Below, one piece after another: positions 57,362 to 64,000 of a DNA stretch of 64,000 nt. This DNA comes from Saussurea involucrata. Its lineage: Eukaryota; Streptophyta; Magnoliopsida; Asterales; Asteraceae. Each line of letters begins with the position of its first letter. The stretch's first letter is position 1. The stretch covers positions 150,649,429-150,713,428 of the forward strand of contig CM066314.1 of NCBI GenBank assembly GCA_033807775.1, read 5' to 3'. The position numbers were made by a program, and so were the translations under genes. The notes below the pieces were generated by a model. It had not been told where the DNA came from, did not search any database, and worked only from the letters and a program-made list of their open reading frames with translations.

Positions 57362-58283
57362 AATGGAATCTGGTGGAATTGGAATGTGACATTCCATTGA
57401 CCAGATTTCATTCCAGTGTTTGGTTCAACCTTTCTTGGCATAGAATCTCAAAATTTTCCATTGAATTCCTTATTGTAGATTCTTGACATTCCATCACACT
57501 TTGTAAGGATTTTAAAGGAATGGAATGTCTCACTATTTTTATTCCAAAAATACCCTTGCCCTAAAATTGATATACCTGCAGCCGACGTTTTCTTCTCCAT
57601 CGACCCCAAATCGTTTTCTTCTCCATCTGGTTCTTTGCTTTTCTCCATCGATTTTGTGCATCGTACAGCATAAGAAATCTGGTTCGATTTTGTGCATCGA
57701 TTTTGTGCATCGTACAGCATAAGAAATCTGGTTCGATTTTGTGCATCGATTTCGATTTTCTGGTTCGATTTTCTCCATCGCAATCTGGTTCGATTTTGTG
57801 CATCATTTCGATTTTCGATTTTCTGCTCATTGTGCTCATTTCGATTTCGATTTTCTGGTTCGATTTTCTCCATCGCAATCTGGTTCGAAATAAGAAATCG
57901 ATTTCGATTTTCTGCTCATTGTGCTCATTGCTTATTGTGCTTATTTTTTACAGCAAGAACAGCAAACATATATGTGATTTTGATTTTGATTTTTGGATCA
58001 ATATATGTGATTATGTTTAATAACTTAAAACGTTTTTTTTGAAAAAAACAATTAAAACTATCAAAAGGGTATTTTGGTCATTTACCAAAATTTCATTCCA
58101 ATTCCAAAGCTACATTTTGTGAACCAAACAGACAGATTCCAATTCCTTTAACAGATTCCATTCCAATTCTGTCAACCAAACAACTGGTCAAACCTGACAA
58201 CATTCCATTCCAATTCCTTCAAAGTCAAATTCCTTTGACAGATTTCATTCCATCCAAAAACATTATGCGAACCAAACGCCCCC
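57362..58283. mobile_element. Long-TIR Harbinger-like element with internal GATTTTGTGCATCG repeats
   Basis: The right arm (58080-58283) ends GCGAACCAAACGCCCCC, followed by TTA. The left arm (57362-57560) carries diverged complements (TGGAATCTGGTGGAATTGG, CAAAAATACCCTTG), but the terminal bases are not recognisable. The middle (57590-57950) is built from GGTTCGATTTTCTCCATCG and TTTTGTGCATCG words. Frames there on both strands are repeat artefacts. Confidence 0.55.
57650..57950. repeat. Degenerate TTCGATTTT(G)TGCATCG repeats
   Basis: A segment of about 55 bp containing CATCGTACAGCATAAGAAAT occurs twice (about 57658 and 57708), and CTGGTTCGATTTTCTCCATC recurs at about 57760 and 57857. Confidence 0.8.
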
Positions 58284-58805
58284 TTAAAGTTATGGAGGGA
58301 TATGTCATCCCAAAATCGACATAAAACCTTGTAACATGTTGACTCATGTGATGATTGGTTATCAATATTCAATTGTAGAATGTAGATGTAAGATGGATAC
58401 AACATTTTCTACCCCAAAGGGGTTATTTATATTATATTCAACCAAATATTTTGGATTTACACAATGTACCATACTACCATGGAGTATAAGCTGAAATCTC
58501 CAAACACATTACTAAAACCTTCAATTTGAATCGTTATAAATAATACCATCCATAAACACTACTAAAAACGTCTTAATACCGCCCTATTCACAAGTGTTTT
58601 AATGAACTATTCTTAAAACAATCAGGGACATTATATGTAACTTATCAGGGGCATTGTTTTGGCTTTCGCCATAAGCATCCAAAACCTCAGACCAGCCCTG
58701 CACCCACCTACCCGGGCCAACCACAACCCCAACACCAATTTTCATTTCATTTCCTTCAAAGTCAAATTCTTTTGATGGATTTCAATTCCACAAATTAGTT
58801 ATGTT
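58284..58805. other. Intergenic DNA, nothing recognised
   Basis: No gene seen. A short AAAGTCAAATTC-TTTTGATGGA piece near 58757 is another scrap of the long-TIR family. Confidence 0.5.
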
Positions 58806-59420
58806 TAGGCATGGGAACAGACCCCGACCCGTCGGGAACTCCGCCCCCGTCAGGGATAGGGACGGGGATCCCCGTTTGTCTCAAACAGGGATGGGGCTGG
58901 GACGGGTATCACACTCTCCGGCCCATCCCCATTATATATTTTAATTAATAAATTAAATATACATTATTCATTAAAACTAAATTGGTAATTCATTATTTCC
59001 TATTCCTAATTAAGTTTTAGAGTTTAAAATTGTTATTTTTTGGATGTTAGTATGTATTTTGGATGTCAAATCAAAATAGAATTACTCGATATGTTTGGTA
59101 CGTGTAACGTTAAGTTTTTTTTGGATTAGATTGGATTTCTTTTTGTTGTAGGTTATTAATTATTATATGAGGTTGTGATTTTTTTTTGTATTTAAATTAC
59201 GTTCGATTTTAGTTTTATTGAAAATATATGAGATTTAAACATGTGTGGTGTCTTACATATTTGATTTAAAATAGCTTACGTAAACGGGAAAAAATCCCCG
59301 TTTCACCGTTGGGGATGGGGACGTGATCGTATTCCCTGACGGGGATGGGGTCGGGGGGGATGAAGATGAGGGATCGGGACGGGGATGGGGATTGAGGTCC
59401 CCGCCCCATTTCCATGCCTA
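58806..59420. mobile_element. hAT MITE, TSD GTTAT(G/A)TT
   Basis: 615 bp, TAGGCATGGGAACAG...ATTTCCATGCCTA. The 8-mers GTTATGTT (58798-58805) and GTTATATT (59421-59428) match at 7 of 8. GGGACGGGGAT words near both ends form inner inverted repeats. No transposase. Confidence 0.88.
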
Positions 59421-59428
59421 GTTATATT

Positions 59429-60046
59429 TGGTAACAATTAATTGATAAGAAACAGATGATAATATAAAATAACTTAAAATGAAGTGTTTAAAAATTAAAT
59501 TAGATAAATATAAAGTGTATAATTGAATAGAAAAAAAGACTTATCAGACTAGCAAACATCTTGAAATGCCTCCATGACCTCCTCTTTTTCCCCAATAAAT
59601 AGAATTTTTTTATATATAAAAACAACAATGAATCGTAAACCAGCCAAAACTGTAATTTGAAAGCATAGAATAGAACCAAGATCGCAAATTTTAACAAACC
59701 GCAGAGATGAAAAACGTAGTTTACTTCGATATAATATTTTCTTATAATCACAACGTTTAACATCACATTTAATATTTACGATCGATAAAATAAATCTACA
59801 CCCAATAATACTCTATGAAAACGCACACACATACGTACATCAATCGCTTGTCGGAAATGACTCGTTTTCGTTAAACGGTGTCTACCCAAGCATTAGCCCG
59901 ATAAACCAAATTTTATACACCACGCGAATATGAGACAACGGCTCAACCCAATAGGAAGCCTTAATGTTTACATATAATTTACACATTTACATAATTACCC
60001 TTGTAAGTTATGCAGTTAAACCATCACCAACCACCACCGACAATCA
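59429..60046. other. Downstream region of the transpeptidase gene
   Basis: About 620 bp, likely holding the 3' UTR of the gene to the right. No other gene seen. Confidence 0.5.
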
Positions 60047-63000
60047 TCAGCAAGCAGCCGGCCGGCCATCTTTCCTTGGGTCGCTTACAGCCGTAAGCAT
60101 CCCTCTCAAGACCTGCGACTGGTTATCCCTCAGTTTTCTGTTTTCATTCGGTTTTTTCTTCAGCGTCTGAACGATAAGCTGACAGATTGCTCCACCAGCT
60201 TTTGCCTCCAGCTCATGACCCCTTTCCTCCAAGAATTTCTTTCTATCATCTGAAAGCTCGATATGATCACCATCGATCACCGTCCAGTTTTCATAATAAA
60301 CCACATTCGGTATCAACTGCATAACAAAATTTTGATTCATAGTTAGGGGTTGTTTGCTGAATGGTTTGGTGCAGAATGATTAAGTGGTCGGAATGATTAA
60401 GAGGCTCTTGTGATATAGTGCAAAATGAAATATGGTTGTTTGGTAATTGTTCATAACGAAATTAGGGCGCTGAATGGTTAAGGGAGGCCCAAGATACAAA
60501 ATCATCCAGAGGGTTTCAGAACCATTAAGAGACAGACCTTTTTTTTTGCCAAACAAGATTCACTTCTTAATGATTCAGAGGTTGCCTCTCAATGATTCAG
60601 AGGATTCCTCTTGAAGATTCAGAGGTTGCCTCTTAATGATTCAGAGGTTGCTTCTTAATGATTCAGAGGTTGCCTCTTAATGAGACTATTAAGAGGTAAA
60701 CAAACAACCCCTTAGAATATGTGAAACCCCATTAGGTCTGTACCCAAATGGTCAAAAGTCTAGCTGATGTGGAACTCTAGCAGATGTATGGACCTTGTGG
60801 TAGACTCGTGGTGACTGAACAGCATTAGAAGGGTCCATGCCTAACACAAAATGGTTGAGGAAAACTTGTGCGACTGCTGGAATTATGTTCATTCCCCCGC
60901 TGCCACCGATGACTCCGGCTAATTGTTCGTCCTGTAAAACCCGCAATTTTAAGGTCAAAAGTAGCTAGTTTGACTTTCGAAAGTTAATCTAGATGTAATG
61001 TCAAATCATAAATTTATAATTAAATACAAGCATCTTCAAGGTAAGATGTAACTCGTTTGACTTTCAAAAAGTCAAATCTTGATATTGATTTGTATCCCAG
61101 TAATTTTAAGATCAAAATGTAGCTCATTTGACTTTCAAAAGTCAAATCTTGATATTGTATTTGCATCCCAGCAAAAAATTTAAGATCAAAATGTAGCTCA
61201 TTTGACTTTCAGAAGTCAAATCTTGATACAATATTTGTATCCCAGCAATTTTAAGTAAAATGTAGCTCATTGACTTTCAAAAGTCAAATCTTGATATTGT
61301 ATTTGTATCCCAGCAATTTTAAGATCAAAATGTAGCTCATTTGAATTTCAGAAGTCAATTCTTGATACAATATTTGTACCCCAGAAATTTTAAGATAAAA
61401 TGTAGCTCATTGACTTTCAAAAGTCAAATATTGATATTGTATTTGTTTCCCAGCAATTTTATGATCAAATGTAGCTCATTTGACTTTCAAAAGTCAAATT
61501 TGATATTGTATGATTGTATTCCAGCAATTTTAATATCAAATGCATCTATTTTGATTTCCAAAAGTCAAATCTTGATATGTATCCAAGCAATTTTATGATC
61601 AAATGTAACTCGATCAAACGTTAAGAACGACGACATTGTTAGTTAATAGTTACTCCATAGTCCCAAAAAACAACTACGTGTCTACTTTCCAATTCTACCC
61701 TTAAATATGAAATGGAGAAATTCAATCCTCCTTTTATTATCAATGGTAAAATCGTCATTTGCTTACTAAAAAGTGTAATAAATACATATTTCTAAAACTG
61801 TGTGCCTTTGAACATTTATTTTGGTGAGTATATCATACCTTGAGGATGATGATTGGAGTCATGGACGACAATGGCCTCTTCCCCGGTCTGATAAAATTTG
61901 AAGGCGAAGGCGGAAGGCTGTCCGATGATACTTCCGTAGGAACGGAGAAATCGCCCATCTCGTTGTTTAGCACAATGCCCGTGGATGGAGAAAGAACCCC
62001 ACCTCCAAAGACGTAATTCACGGTGGTTGTCATTGATACTGCATTCCTATCGGCATCTACGATGCAAAAATGACTAGTACCATCATCCAAAAGTTGACTC
62101 CACCTGGTTCAATAACAGTAGTAGCTAAATTCATACACAGCTTAATGAAATGAACAACTCGGTAAAGTCGTTATTTATATCATTCAGATAGTTTATTCAA
62201 CACATCAAACAATCAGCAATTTAGCGTAGTTTATACAAATAGACAAACAGCTTAATCCATAGCAAACTTGCCATGTGTTTTATTTTATTAAAAGGATTAA
62301 ATCCTTTACCTTTCAACAACACATTCAAGGAAAAACATAAATTTTCGGGATTTTTATCCAAAGGTCAATTCAAAATTGAAAATTAGGATTATGAAATTTC
62401 AAAACAAAATTTTAAAATTGGAGGGGGGGGGGCCACTAAAAAAGGAAATTTTCTAGGTTAAAAACTACTTTTCTTTTACCAACAAAAAAAAGTACCTCGA
62501 AATTAACCAAAAACCATCAAAAAAGATCTTGAAATAAACCAGAAAAAAACCGAAAAAATCACTCGAAATCGATAAAAAAATTTTAAAATCCCTTGAAATT
62601 AACATGAAAAACTTTAAAAATCCTTCGAAACGGTGAAATTAGACTAAAAACATATCGGGCGACTTTGCGGACCTTTAATCCCCCACTAGGCAAAACTTCA
62701 GGATCCGCCACTCGTTTAATGAAAAATCAACCGAACAACGCCCAGGTCGGTTTTATTATAAAGGCCATAGAAACCGAGGATGGAATTTACCTGGGCATGT
62801 AGTATGCGGGAGGGAAAGTCATGTTGTCGTAAATCCGCTCTCGAATGCTCTTTGCAAATTTGGACGAAAGCATATCTGCTACGGTCTTACTTATATTGAC
62901 GAAATCCGGGTCGCCCAAATCCATCCGAAAAGCAAACATGTGCTTCAACGCTTCAATTAAACGGTGTAAACCTAACGAGCCTTTTACAGCATTCGAGTTC

Positions 63001-63989
63001 CCATAGCTTTCTAAGATGTTAGAAACCTGCATTCCGAATCCCGTTCCATGAGATCAAGTGAATAAAATCCCAAGTTTTTCTTTAAATTTGGTGAACATAA
63101 CACATTGTTGAGTTGTATTATACAACTCAACAATGCGTTTTAAAAAAAGACGCCCCAACGTATCACTAGTGGGGTTGGCATCCCTAATCAAGTGAATAAA
63201 GTCCCAAGTTTTTCTTTAAACCTGGTGAATACAACACATTGTTGAGTTGTATTATACAACTCAACAATGCGTTTAAAAAGAAAAAAAAAGACCTATGGAC
63301 TGGCATCCCTAATCAAGTGAATAGAGTCCCAAGTTTTTATTTAAACTTGCTTAATACAACGCATTGTTGAGTTGTATTATACAACGCATTGTTGAGTTGT
63401 ATTATACAACGCATAGTTGTATTATACAACTCAATAATTCGTTTTAAAAAGAAAAGAAAAAAAGACCTACCAGAGCTAGTCCCAACGTACCAGTCGATGG
63501 GGCTGGCATCCCTAATACAGTATACCCCATCGTATCCACCGCAACCGCGTTCATAACCTCGACGTTATAAATCTTCAAATCTTCTGTTGTCAAAATCCCG
63601 CCGGCATCTTGAACATCGTTAACCAACTTCTCCCCAACCACGCCATCGTAAAAGGCTTTTGGGCCTTCATTTGCTACAACTTCTAAGGTCCAACCGAGTT
63701 TTGGGTTGTAGCAAATGTCCCCGGATTCTAAAAGCTCCCCGTTTGGAGCAAACACTTGTCGTAAACCTGGGTCATTCTTGATCTTAGCGGCATTGCTTGA
63801 AATTTTACCGGCAAGATAAGGTGCGATCAAGAACCCGTCTTTCGCGAGCCGGATGGCGGGATCGAACAATGTCTTCCAAGGCAATCTCCCGTATCTTGAC
63901 CACGCTTTATAGAGACCCGCTATCTCTCCGGGAACACCCATTGATAATGCTCCGCTGTATTTTGCTTCAAGATCGTTCTCATACATGTC
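60047..63989 (-). CDS. GGT: Gamma-glutamyl transpeptidase / glutathione hydrolase, 3' five exons (5' end outside window)
   Basis: Exons on the - strand: 63471-63989 (partial gene, begins at an AG acceptor with DMYENDLEAKYSG), 62791-63026, 61839-62103, 60794-60931 and 60047-60316. All junctions are GT-AG and join in frame for 475 residues and a TGA, against about 570-620 in plant family members. The first exon carries GALSMGVPGEIAGLYKAW of the large subunit. The nucleophile at the autocleavage site is the Thr of DDGTSHFCIVD (codon 62076-62078). GSGGMNIIPA supplies the glycines near the oxyanion hole, and TGIVLNNEMGDF binds the glutamyl group. The enzyme removes gamma-glutamyl from glutathione and conjugates, in apoplast or vacuole; the signal peptide is off-window, so location is open. 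It resembles the Arabidopsis GGT1/GGT2 group. Confidence 0.94.
60346..60711. mobile_element. Tourist-like MITE in GGT intron, TSD TTA
   Basis: GGGGTTGTTTGCTGAATGG...GTAAACAAACAACCCC with TTA on both sides (60343-60345 and 60712-60714). Same family as 50441-50719. It fills most of intron 60317-60793 and carries an expanded minisatellite. Confidence 0.9.
60568..60685. repeat. Minisatellite (GATTCAGAGGTTGCCTCTTAAT) in the Tourist MITE
   Basis: About five imperfect units of 21-24 bp, each with an inner AGAGGTTGCCTCT palindrome. The related MITE at 50441 has a single unit. Confidence 0.9.
60945..61615. repeat. Nine-unit tandem repeat in GGT intron with paired TTGAC/GTCAA
   Basis: Units of about 68-80 bp contain GTAGCTCATTTGACTTTC then AAAAGTCAAATCTTGATA and TTGTATCCCAGCAATTTTAA. 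The TTTGAC words start near 60969, 61056, 61127, 61201, 61270, 61341, 61410, 61479 and 61550. Nearly all units keep the inverted TTTGAC...GTCAAA pair. It occupies most of intron 60932-61838. Confidence 0.92.
62104..62790. other. GGT intron, no repeat recognised
   Basis: 687 bp between exons 62791-63026 and 61839-62103, AT-rich with A-rich runs and a short G tract near 62422-62431. Confidence 0.7.
63045..63460. repeat. Tandem repeat in GGT intron containing a hairpin and an exon-tail copy
   Basis: Three units of about 125-135 bp. Each has TGAATA(A)AGTCCCAAGTTTTT followed by an inverted repeat with 15-bp arms (CATTGTTGAGTTGTA) and a TTA loop, at 63103-63135, 63238-63270 and from 63362. The joins carry GGCATCCCTAAT, which also occurs in the adjoining exon at 63504-63515. 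The third unit has extra GCATTGTTGAG copies. Confidence 0.88.
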
Positions 63990-64000
63990 CTGTAATAACA

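Noticed and set aside
57448..58042. Overlapping frames of 79-141 codons on both strands
   Set aside because: All are produced by the GATTTTGTGCATCG repeat; mutual overlap on both strands argues against coding.

Overview
The window is nuclear DNA of a flowering plant, probably a core eudicot. It is AT-rich and dominated by transposable elements. Its two host genes have short U-rich introns and match plant proteins: the alpha subunit of the mitochondrial processing peptidase, and a gamma-glutamyl transpeptidase. I cannot name the species. I see no tRNA, rRNA, CRISPR array or bacterial-type operon.

Layout. 1-4.4 kb: a decayed Athila-like retroelement scrap, then foldback elements sitting in (TA)n tracts, one of them carrying two nested CACTA-type MITEs. 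4.4-14.1 kb: a Mutator-like element (MULE) with 204-bp terminal inverted repeats. It carries a GRF zinc-finger gene and a truncated transposase. A young 7-kb LTR retrotransposon ('element C') split the GRF gene, leaving a perfect 5-bp target duplication. 14.1-17.4 kb: AT-rich DNA with MITEs. 17.4-38.1 kb: a nest of two LTR elements. 'Element A' is a long, apparently non-coding LARD-like element on the + strand. 'Element B' is a nearly intact chromodomain Ty3/gypsy element on the - strand that inserted into the 5' LTR of A. A tandem duplication with a 4-bp microhomology junction and an LTR-LTR recombination then rearranged the nest. 38.1-47.6 kb: foldback elements in TA tracts, a solo LTR (D), a diverged LTR (E), and a long-TIR element enclosing gene-like sequence. 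49.6-54.3 kb: the alpha-MPP gene, 13 coding exons, - strand, with MITEs in its introns. 54.9-59.4 kb: a diverged LTR (F) with a nested hAT MITE, a long-TIR element and another hAT MITE. 60.0-64.0 kb: the 3' five coding exons of the transpeptidase gene, - strand; its 5' end lies beyond the window. Two of its introns carry tandem repeats.

The host genes are not an operon and have unrelated roles: mitochondrial presequence cleavage, and glutathione or gamma-glutamyl hydrolysis. The most unusual signals are in the repeats. Three diverged LTR families (A, E, F) carry the same dyad architecture near the promoter, GCGA-NNN-TGAC paired with its complement, with a different NNN in each family and matching changes in both arms. 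Several foldback families share an outer end motif next to (TA)n or (GA)n tracts but each has its own short internal palindrome. Element C appears to contain a spliceable 82-bp intron between gag and protease. All exon coordinates were joined by eye and should be confirmed with transcripts.
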